Source: Candidatus Polarisedimenticolia bacterium (GTDB lineage: Bacteria; Acidobacteriota; Polarisedimenticolia; Gp22-AA2). From it: DNA of 64,000 bases. The translations under genes were made by a program, and so were the position numbers. This document shows positions 27,223 to 35,500 of this stretch, piece by piece. The DNA lies in the NCBI GenBank assembly GCA_036001465.1, contig DASYUH010000055.1, positions 47,301 through 111,300 of the forward strand. The letters run 5' to 3'. Every line of letters begins with the position of its first letter. The first letter of the stretch is position 1. Under the pieces are notes generated by a model. It did no database searches, was not told where the DNA came from, and was given only the letters and a program-made list of their open reading frames with translations.

Positions 27223-27665
27223 CCCGGCGCAGGGCCGCATGACCGTGCTCCGTCGGGAGAGAACGCTGTTACGGCACATCGTCGCCGCGTGAAACACCGC
27301 CTGGTTCACCTTCACGAACCCGAAGGCTTCCGCCCGCTCGTGTCGGCCTCCCGCGCGAACCAGGCCGCGGCTTTTTTTAGAATCTCCCGCTCTTCACGCA
27401 GCGTTCGGTTCTCCCGGTGCAGCCGATTCAACTCCTCCCGCTCGGCCGTGGTCAACCCGTCGGCCCGGCGGCCCTCGTCCAAGTCAGCCTGCCGGACCCA
27501 GTTCCGGATCGACGGGGCCGACACCTCGTACTGCCGAGACAGCGACTCCGGAGTCCTGCCGGCGCGGACCAACTCGACAAGCCGCCGACGGTACTCAGGT
27601 GGATACGCTCGGTGTGCTTTCGCCATCGTGGACTCCTTCCTCCCAAAGGATCAAGTGTCCACAAA
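27223..27665 (-). mobile_element. IS3-family element relic (orfA plus orfB stub)
   Basis: OrfA (27,312-27,626, 104 residues) has the helix-turn-helix YPPEYRRRLVELVRAGRTPE and the leucine-zipper tail RENRTLREEREILKKAAAWF of IS3-family proteins. The next frame starts like OrfB (EAFGFVKVNQAVFHAATMCR) but diverges after about 20 codons and stops at 27,223, so the DDE integrase core is lost. The outer end AAGTGTCCAC is near 27,650. It is immobile as it stands. Confidence 0.85.
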
Positions 27666-27879
27666 AGCGGGTCAACTCCAGGTCATCACGTCGTCTCCTT
27701 TTGAAAGAGTAGACACTCTCACCAACAACATCATGACTGGCCTACCGTTATAGCCCCCCGGGGCGACCCCGGACATCGGGAGCGTCCTGATTCTCGGGGA
27801 GGAAGGATTTGAAGGAGCGTAGGGTTCAGCCCTGTGAACCGCAGGCCGGTCGAGAAATTGAGGCACCGACCAAACGGGG

Positions 27880-27905
27880 ATCCCGCGCCACAGGTGGCGC
27901 GGGAT
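27880..27905. repeat. Perfect 12-bp inverted repeat
   Basis: ATCCCGCGCCAC and GTGGCGCGGGAT are separated by 2 nt. The loop is very short, so a cruciform or binding site is as likely as a terminator. The surrounding 27,666-28,095 holds no supported gene. Confidence 0.5.
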
Positions 27906-28095
27906 GCCCTCTTGGGCGGGAACTTGTCCGTAGAGGCAGGATGAGGGGGAAGGAGTCAGGGGGTTCAATCTTCATGGGCTGACACTACGGCGTTCCGATC
28001 GGAGTGACAACCCGGAGTCTCCTGAATCGAACGCAGGAATTCCCTCATTGGCGCCCCGGGATGATCCTGACAACCCCAGCAACTGCGCTGTGAAC

Positions 28096-28135
28096 GAAAA
28101 AGGGGAGGTCGCCCGGGTCCCTGGCGGCCTCCCCC
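28096..28135 (-). terminator. Rho-independent terminator
   Basis: On the minus strand a GC-rich stem (GGGGAGG..GCC with GGC..CCTCCCC) is followed by TTTTT. It lies just past the stop of the small gene at 28,154. Confidence 0.65.
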
Positions 28136-28153
28136 AAGAGGATCCTGTCCGTA

Positions 28154-28321
28154 TTACGTGCGGTACTGCTTGCCTGTCGATCCGCTCCGCTCCCGGTCGT
28201 TCCTGGGGGCGTCGCCACGGTCCGGGTCTCTCTGATCGTTTCCGATATCAGTGTCGGTATCGGGATCGCCCACGGTGCGTGGGTTCTGCTTCTGATTCGG
28301 CTTGGGTCGCTGTTCATTCAT
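28154..28321 (-). CDS. Small charged disordered protein
   Basis: This 55-residue protein is rich in Asp, Arg, Asn, Pro and Gln (NEQRPKPNQKQNPRT, then DTDTDIGNDQRDPDRG). GGAGGTGA precedes the ATG and a terminator follows the stop, so it is likely real. It sits among stress-type genes (ferritin-like, YtxH, lmo0937-like). Function unknown. Confidence 0.6.
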   Translation of the reverse strand: MNEQRPKPNQKQNPRTVGDPDTDTDIGNDQRDPDRGDAPRNDRERSGSTGKQYRT

Positions 28322-28466
28322 GCTCGGCTCACCTCCATTAAGAGAATTGTGAACATCGCTGCTGATCAGCATCGCAAGAAACTCTACGATGCCCCTGCGA
28401 GCCAGACAATCAGACGATGCCTGAATCTCGTGTCGGGCGTTTGCCCGACCGGGAGGGGGTAATGGT

Positions 28467-29060
28467 TCAGAGCATCTCTCTGCGCGCCTGCTTGGCACGC
28501 GCAGCGCCGATGGCCGTCTCGACTTCCTTCACCTCCTCCGGGGGAGGCAGGACGGCCGGGAGTCCCAATGACTTGACCCACAGCTCGCGGGTCCACCCGG
28601 TCGTGTGGTAAAGGTGCTCGTCCTCTTCGTCCTCGACCTCGTCGTGAGCCTCTTTGAGTGCCTTCGCCATGGTCCCCTTGGACGCTTTGGCCACCATGCC
28701 GATGAGCTCCCAGTTGAGGTGGTCCTTGGTCTCGGCCGCGATGACGCACTCCCCGGCGACCAGCTGGGCCGCTTCGCGACTTCCGCCCTTCAGCGCCAGC
28801 TCCATGGCCTTCACGAGCGACTCGCCGATGTGGTGGACGACTTCACGTCCGGGTGTCTGAATCGCCGGATCGATGTTGAGCTTCTTGAACACCTCCAGGA
28901 GGACTTGCTCGTGGTTGCGTGTCTGATCGAGATAATTCCGCCACTCCTCCTTGAGGTCCGGGTTCGTCGCGCACCGGAGCGCGGTCTCATAAACCTCGAC
29001 GCCGCCGATCTCCGTCTCCAATGCCTGGATGAGAAGCTCCCTGACCTGTTCGGTTTCCAT
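28467..29060 (-). CDS. Ferritin-like stress protein
   Basis: This protein of about 197 residues starts at METEQVREL, 8 nt from AGGAG. It has a four-helix ferritin-like pattern with spaced acidic/His pairs (ETEIGGVEVYETAL, TRNHEQVLLEVF, ECVIAAETKDHLNWELIG, EAHDEVEDEEDEHLYHTTGW). The E-x-x-H sets suggest a di-metal centre, as in rubrerythrin/DUF892-like proteins. Its role in oxidative or metal stress is inferred from the fold only. Confidence 0.65.
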   Translation of the reverse strand: METEQVRELLIQALETEIGGVEVYETALRCATNPDLKEEWRNYLDQTRNHEQVLLEVFKKLNIDPAIQTPGREVVHHIGESLVKAMELALKGGSREAAQLVAGECVIAAETKDHLNWELIGMVAKASKGTMAKALKEAHDEVEDEEDEHLYHTTGWTRELWVKSLGLPAVLPPPEEVKEVETAIGAARAKQARREML

Positions 29061-29347
29061 TATCATTGCTCCTTTCATGCGGATGTCCTGGGAAAAGCCG
29101 CCAGGAGAACGGGCGCATCGGTCGTGCGGTCATCCTTGACGAACGTGCACGAATCCGTGAAGCGTGGTTGCGGCGACCGGCCCGATCTGCCAGAGCGCCG
29201 CCGGATCGCAATGGCTGTGACATGCATTCTTTCTCGTGATCCGAAATCACCCGCCCATCTGCCGCCGGACCGGGTATCCGCCCGGCGGCAGCCGGACGAG
29301 GGTACTAGGCGGCCGTCCCGGGTACTCCGGGCTGCCGGCGTCGTAGA

Positions 29348-29719
29348 TCACTTGGGGGTGTTGCCCCCATAGGCCCCAGCGCGCGCCGGGGACGTGGGGT
29401 TGTAGTGCGACTCGGATTTCGACGCGGATCCCGTTGCCTGCCGACTGGCCTCCTGCGCGGCGCCCTGGTGATTCGTGTCCTTGTCAAACGCCTTGGAGAA
29501 GCCCTCCTTGATCGCCTCCGCGCCGCGGGTGTAGGAGTCGGCCACCGAAGCCGAGACGTCCCCGGCCTTCTCCCTGACCTGCTGCATCGCATCCTGCAGG
29601 CGCCGGCGCGTCTCTTTGCCGCTGCGCGGCGCGGTCAACAGCGCCACGACGGCCCCGGCCGTGGTCCCGAGCGCGAACATGAGAAACCCGTGGCCCCCAT
29701 TACCTCTGTGCTCACTCAT
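29348..29719 (-). CDS. YtxH-domain small membrane protein
   Basis: This 123-residue protein has an N-terminal membrane segment (GFLMFALGTTAGAVVALLTA) followed at once by PRSGKETRRRL, the YtxH hallmark. An amphipathic helix and a disordered Ser/Asn-rich tail follow. AGGAGGTG precedes the ATG. YtxH proteins are general-stress envelope proteins, and the neighbours fit that. Confidence 0.85.
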   Translation of the reverse strand: MSEHRGNGGHGFLMFALGTTAGAVVALLTAPRSGKETRRRLQDAMQQVREKAGDVSASVADSYTRGAEAIKEGFSKAFDKDTNHQGAAQEASRQATGSASKSESHYNPTSPARAGAYGGNTPK

Positions 29720-29854
29720 TGTGCTCCACCTCCTGTCAACTGGTTAAAGAACTGAACGTCGTACGATGAACGAGTCCTGCGTACGGCTAGCACTCTACTC
29801 GTGCTTCCTGGCAATTCCATTCGGGCCCGGGCGTTCGCTTTCAGCGCAGCCCCA

Positions 29855-30007
29855 TTACACGGCGTGTCGTCGACCCCGAAGGAAGTGAAACACGAACGAC
29901 ACGAGCGCGAGAATCAGGAACAGGTGAACGAACCCCCCCAGTGTGTACGCCGTGACCATTCCGAGCAGCCAGAGCACGACCAGGACCATCGCTAATACTG
30001 CGAGCAT
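29855..30007 (-). CDS. lmo0937-type two-helix membrane peptide
   Basis: This 50-residue protein starts MLAVLAMVLVVLWLLGMVTA behind AAAGGAGG (7 nt). A second helix (VHLFLILALVSFVFHFLRG) completes the lmo0937 family pattern (LW-LG, then G-F-HLLL-A). It is a small membrane protein of unknown function, common near stress genes. Confidence 0.8.
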   Translation of the reverse strand: MLAVLAMVLVVLWLLGMVTAYTLGGFVHLFLILALVSFVFHFLRGRRHAV

Positions 30008-30177
30008 TGTCGGACCTCCTTTCACCATGACCCGGCGGGAAACCACCGCCGTTATGTAATTCGGTAAGGCTCGTACTCATCATGGTATGAACGCTTATAC
30101 CCCCGCGTCCCGAGGCGGACAATTCAGGACGTTCCTGAATCAGGCCGCTGCAAGGTCTGAATTGACAGTCAGGCGAC

Positions 30178-30330
30178 CACCGCGTGATGCCGCGCGGTAT
30201 GGACCTAGATGCAGTAGGGACACTGGGTCGTGCACGCCACCGCGAGCGCGATCAGCTCGCGGTGCTTCCTGGGGATCGCCCTGTCCGCCCCGCGCAGGGA
30301 GGATCCCCTCGACGGCGTGGTAGACTGCCC
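30178..30330 (-). pseudogene. AhpD/carboxymuconolactone decarboxylase fragment
   Basis: The minus strand reads IPRKHRELIALAVACTTQCP then YCI, a TAG stop, and VHTAR in the same frame. This is the AhpD-like core, which is normally uninterrupted at CPYC-x-x-H. The second Cys and the His are present but split by the stop, and both ends of the gene are missing. Confidence 0.75.
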
Positions 30331-30403
30331 GATACCTGCCGTGCGGTTCGGTCCCGCCGTCACGAGCCCGAGTCGTGGCTTGCGGAGCGTTGGGAGAATT
30401 TCG

Positions 30404-30661
30404 ATGTCGCGTCCGGCACGAACGATCGCAGTCGCCCTCCTCGCTCTCATCGGCTGTGGGTTGAGCATCCTGTCCAGTGCGGAGACGACGGAGCCTCTCC
30501 GGCCCGCGGGCGTGTCCGTCACCGGCAAGCCGCTGGGCGAGGCGCCGTTCACGCTGCACCGGAACGCGATTATCGGCCCGCACGACGGGGTGCTGAGCAC
30601 CGCCTTCTTTCGCGATCTCGTCCTGCAGATTGACTATCCGTCCCGCGTCGTACGGTTCTAA
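30404..30661 (+). pseudogene. Aspartyl-protease-like gene with internal deletion
   Basis: An 85-codon frame behind GGGAGA starts with a signal peptide (MSRPARTIAVALLALIGCG) and jumps to the end of a retropepsin-like protease (GPHDGVLSTAFFRDLVLQID, YPSRVVRF). Neither catalytic DTG/DSG motif is present, so the middle was deleted. It may still be translated but cannot be a protease. Confidence 0.6.
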
Positions 30662-30950
30662 GTGTAAGACATTCTATCGCACCTCTGGGACACGGGCGCT
30701 GTCACGGCGCCCCTGAGGAGGTGCGGCCGGTGCGCGCCAGGTGCGAAACCCCCCTTCCCGACCCGTGCAATGCGCCGCGGTGAGGGGCGTGGTGCTGTGG
30801 GGGGCCACTCCTCGGGGTTGTCCCGGCGCGACGATCCCGATCGCGAGCACACCTCCGGCAGGCGAGGGCGCGTGGGTCAGGTCGGGCAGGTCGGTCCCGT
30901 CAGGATGATGCGTGGCGTCGCGGCCACAGCGTCGTCCGCGGCAGCGCGGC

Positions 30951-31500
30951 TCACCCACCGGGCGGCGCGTGCGCGCGGGCCTCGGGCCGGGGGCGGTGCT
31001 GGAGAATTTTCCGGATCACCTTCGGGTCGAGAATGACTGCCACCACCCGCATGGTGCCGCCGCAGGGGCAGCGCAGCGGGTCGACCTCGAACACCTTGGC
31101 GATGAGCCGTGCCCACTGGCGGCGGCGCTGACGTTGCGAGGGTGTCAGAGCGATCGTCTCGCTGTCGGGCGCGGCCAGGGCAGCCCCGGGGCTGCGCCGC
31201 GCCCGTGCGCCGCGTGTTCGGTTGGCGTAGGCGCCATACAACCGTGTGAGATGGAACCCGGCCGGCGGGATGTGTTGGCACAGCCGCGCCAGCATCTCCA
31301 GCGGGTCGAGCGTGACGCTAAGCTCGCCGGTCACCGGATGCACACGCCGGCCGCTGTAGGTGGTCCGGGTCCCGTCCTACCGCAGCCGCCCCAAGGCGAT
31401 TGGCGGATGCACCAGGTAGCGGCACAGCCGCTCCACCCCCGCCGCGTCCCACGGCTCGACCCGGATGGCGCTGTGCACCGAGAATCCCGAATGGCATCAG
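30951..31500 (-). pseudogene. IS91-family Y2 transposase, C-terminal relic
   Basis: The frame reads EPWDAAGVERLCRYLVHPPI, an in-frame TAG near 31,380, then LSVTLDPLEMLARLCQHIPP, GFHLTRLYGAYANRTRG and VFEVDPLRCPCGGTMRVVAV. These are the C-terminal blocks of IS91-type (rolling-circle) transposases with the closing Cys pair. The N-terminal zinc finger and the catalytic Tyr region are missing. It lies between the stress-gene block and the YD-repeat locus. Confidence 0.8.
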
Positions 31501-31678
31501 GCCGTTGCCGCCGCGCCGGCCCGGACGGGTGCCCAGGGCGGCGACGAGTCGAGCGCCCGCCACCGGCCACAGAGGGCCTGCAGGGCGATGCGGGCAGTCC
31601 CCCGGAGCCTGGGCGCACGGCTGACGCGACACGCGGCGCGATACAATTCCCTATCCTTGCGAGATCCTGGCCGCCTAC

Positions 31679-31855
31679 ATGCGTCTGCGGCGCGCCTTCC
31701 GCACCGACTCCCCCGCCCTGCTGTCGCTGGATTGCGAGGCCGAGCGCCGCGCCGAACTGGCCGCGATCGAGCAGGCCTTCCGCGCCCTGTCGCGCACCCC
31801 GTCCTTGGCCTTCATCCGCCCCGCCAGGCCCCCGGCCACGCAGCCTTCCCACTGA
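31679..31855 (+). CDS. Short unrecognised ORF, 58 residues
   Basis: MRLRRAFRTDSPALLSLDCE, then AERRAELAAIEQAFRALSRT, looks like a genuine amphipathic helical protein. The same frame is open upstream (EILAAY), so it may be the end of a longer lost gene. No ribosome-binding site is evident. It sits next to the IS91 relic. Confidence 0.3.
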   Translation: MRLRRAFRTDSPALLSLDCEAERRAELAAIEQAFRALSRTPSLAFIRPARPPATQPSH

Positions 31856-31910
31856 ACCGGTCCCATCCCCGGTCCCGACCCGAACGGCGGTTGCGGAGTT
31901 CCCTAATGAT

Positions 31911-31988
31911 GGTGCCGGGGGCCCGGCACACACTATTACAGACACGCCGATCGACATGGTTGGATAGGTTCTGCCTGCCCGCGGAGGC
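31911..31988. repeat. Dispersed GGTGCCGGGGGCCCG repeat, copy C
   Basis: GTGCCGGGGGCCCGGCAC is an inverted repeat here, followed by ACACTATTACAGACA. It matches copy A for about 78 bp with gaps of similarity. Confidence 0.7.
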
Positions 31989-32135
31989 ATGTTGGCGGCC
32001 CAAGGTCAGGAGAGTATTTCCGCTACTCAGCAATGTCGACGTGTACTAACACTATTTGAGCACGGCTCCCATCTACACATGTCCTCGCACCCCCACGCGG
32101 CCGCATTCAGGGAAAACCACTTTCCAGCCGAGACG

Positions 32136-32546
32136 TCAATTCGATGTCCGTTCCGCCCACCCCTTCTTGCCAACCGAAGAAACACGAGTCAACACCGCGG
32201 CTAGCACGAAGTATTCCACTCCCGCGATCGGCCCCAGCATGATCAATGGCCACGACACGAGCAATTTCAGTACCACCCATCCCAGCCCGGCATGTACACA
32301 CACACACAGGGACAGAATTCCCCAAAAACTTCGCTTCCGCCAATTCGGACGATTTCTTCGGATCAAGTAGCCGAAAACGAGGACCGTGAGGGCCGCAAAT
32401 CCCATCCATTTTAGAGGCAGAGTCGGCGATCCACCCGATCTCGCTTGATGAACTGCGTACAGTTCTGCCCCCATAACGGCGATCACGCCGATCACGACAT
32501 AGAGAAAGACATCCTTCAGCCGTTGACGCCCGCGGTGAACTGTCAC
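32136..32546 (-). CDS. Four-helix membrane protein downstream of the YD-repeat gene
   Basis: I start it at the GTG at 32,546 (AGGAAGGA, 5 nt), 25 bp after the YD-repeat stop, giving 136 residues. Four membrane segments are visible: VFLYVVIGVIAVMGAEL, WMGFAALTVLVFGYLI, ILSLCVCVHAGLGWVVL and LIMLGPIAGVEYFVLAAVL. No family is recognised. Its position right after the variable tip of the YD-repeat protein fits an immunity role against a membrane-acting tip; this is inference. Confidence 0.65.
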   Translation of the reverse strand: MTVHRGRQRLKDVFLYVVIGVIAVMGAELYAVHQARSGGSPTLPLKWMGFAALTVLVFGYLIRRNRPNWRKRSFWGILSLCVCVHAGLGWVVLKLLVSWPLIMLGPIAGVEYFVLAAVLTRVSSVGKKGWAERTSN

Positions 32547-32571
32547 GGATTCCTTCCTCACACAATGGCAC

Positions 32572-35500
32572 TCATTGACATTGCCCGTTCCACATTTGAT
32601 ATCCCTGGACAACGAGTGCCTGATACTCTGCCAACACCACGCCAATAAGAAGCCCAAGCCCAGTCGCAGCCTCCGCGTCGGTCGCTATCGTCCTGACTGT
32701 GCTCGACCTTAGGGGATAGAGAAGCCCTTGACCGCCAAGAGAATTCGGTCGTGACGCTGCGTAGGACATGGCGCTGCTGAAGCGAGCAGCGCCATAGGCC
32801 GAACCCACTACGTCGCCAAATGACGCGGCGCTCGGGGCGATCGGAATGAGCGCATCATACCATGCATCAAAGAAAGCTCTATAGCACCCGCCCGTCTTGA
32901 ATTCGTCCATCCAAAACTGTGTGGAGAAAAGATTAGAGAAAAAGTTACTGATGACTCCCCCGCCCCCGCCCCCACCTCCCACACCTACGCTTGAGTACGA
33001 AATGTTTCTGAAGCCTATGAAGGTTACCTCCATGTCCGGTGACTTAGCTGTGACTGTGATGCCATCAGTACAGGGCAGCGAATGACCAGGTTGGGTGGGT
33101 CCTTGTTGACAAGCCGGCGGTCCCGCAGAATACATACCCGTTGGATCGTAGAAGTTTACCGGGTTATTCAAGGCGTAGAGATAGCCTCCTCCAAGGGAGT
33201 CCGGACCGAGCCACCTCCCCTTCGAGGCTGAATGATAGCGGGCCCGGCTGTAATCATTGCCAGTCTCGGAGTCTCGTTCATAACCTGCAAAGCGATACGG
33301 GTCCAGCGTCTTCATAGGCTGGATCTCTTCACCATATGGCAGGTACTTGTGTTCCGTCACAACGACGCCGAGCGCGTTGGTTACTAGGCGAAGACTGCCA
33401 AGATGATCTGAGTGGAGAAACAGCACGTTCGCGCCAACCATCTGTCCCGCGGTCGCGTACGGGCTGATCGCCTCGCTTCCTTCAGCCAACCTGTCAGACG
33501 CAGGCTCATCCGTCCCCTGCCATGAGCCCGGGGTGATGTTCATGCCCATGCCAAACGACTTGGGTTTCGCGCTGACCTGATTCGATTGTGTCGACTTCCA
33601 GCCCGCCGTGTCCACGGCGCGCACCTTGTAATAGTACGTAGTCCCATTCGTAACGTTCAGGTCTGTATAAGCCTGAGTTGTTATGGGCGCGCTATTCAGG
33701 GCTGTACCGTAAACCTCTGTTCCCAGGCTCGTTAGACTGCGGTACACATAGTATCCAGCAAGATCGGGTGGGCTTGTCGACTGAGCCCAAGTCAGGCTTA
33801 CGTAGGCATTCCCGGCGGTTGCCGCCAAGCTACTGGGCGCAGGTGGAGGCGTCGGCGTGTTGCCAGTGATGATGATTCTCTCGGGCGACGCATTGCCCTG
33901 ATTCCCCACATTGTCGATGGCCACGACCTTGTAAGTGTATGTCTGCTCGTTGCTGACTTGTGTATCCAGATACGTCGTTCCGGTGGTCGTTACGGGCGTC
34001 GTGCCAGGCAGTATGGGGTGAAACTCGGTATCGGACGGACCCTTCTTCAGGACAAGATAACCATATGCGTACTGCACAGGGTACCACTCTAGCGATATTT
34101 GTGTAGATGTCGCCTGACTAGTCTTCCACGCGACCGCGAGTGGCAGGGGGGTCTCGACCATATTGACTCGGCTTCCGCCGAAATAGACATAGTCTCGGTC
34201 CCATTGCGGCACTATTTCAGTGACATTCGCAGGGCGCGAGTACTGGGAGAGGACATTCCCATCGGCATCCCGAAAATAGAACACCTCCTTGCCATGATCT
34301 TCCTTCCGGTACACTCTAAGGCCAAAGGCATCGTATGAGTAATTGCCCTTGTCCAACCCGCCGACCTGCACCTGCTTCAAACGCCTGGCATTATCGTAGT
34401 TGTACTGGAACTGATCGTCCTGCCTCAAGGCACCATCGCTGTCATAGGCCCAGACGGCCGGGGACCCAAGAACCCCGTCTATCCGATTTGTTGCCGAGTT
34501 GACAATGTATCCGGTAATCGTCGTCCCGGGGCCTGGTGTCAAGGTTTGGCTGCGACTATAGATGTTGCCGAATGGATCGTACGCAAATGTTTGTTCATAC
34601 ATGGTTCCCCCGGAGGGCGCCATCAGCCGCGCCTCCTTGAGGCGACCAATCGAATCATAGGTGAAGACATCGGACCCGACAGTCTTGATGTTCCCACCAC
34701 CGTCGTACTGATAGACTCCGGATGTCCATAGCTGCCCATTGCTGCCATTTAATACCTTCACCTCGTTGACGCGCCGGCTATTCATTGAGTTGGGTTGAAT
34801 GATCGTCTTTATTCCTGTGCCTGCCACCCATTGCTTAAGCCGCCCCGACTCAGCGTACAGAGCGCTGTCAACGGCAGAATAACCCCGACTCGATCCAATG
34901 TGCGTGATTTGCCCATGTACCCGATCCATCGATAGACAAGTAGCATTCGTGCAGCCTGGCATCCCAGTTGGGTCAGTCGTCGCGGTCGTCGGATATACGA
35001 TCGATGACACCTGTCCTAGTGCATCGTAATTGTAGAAAATGCTGTGGGCGCCTCCTGCCCACTTGCCCAGGGTCGTCGTCATCTTGTTGAATCTGCCATA
35101 CTGGCTCTCCTGGTAGTAATAGTCGACAGCCGCCACCGGCGGGCTTAGGGTCCCGTCGTCTTCATAACTGCGGGCGGAAGTGATTTGGCCGAGCTGTGAA
35201 TTGCTATTTCCGTGGGTTGCCTCGTCGTATCCGTAATCAAGGACCCGGGTCCTCAAGCTGCTCTGGTCTTCTTCCTTCTCGACCATGGTCAGCCGTCCGG
35301 CCGGATCATACGATTTCAGATAGTGAAATGGAGGCGCCGAGCCAAACCCGTTCGCGTCTGCAAATCGCACCACGTTTCCCATTGCGTCATAACCGGTACT
35401 GGTGTCGACGCCCGTCCCGCCTTGAGTCACGGTGCCAAACCACATCTTGCCTCGTTCCGGCTCTTCCAAGGTAGCGATCCTGCCCAGGTGGTCATAAGTA

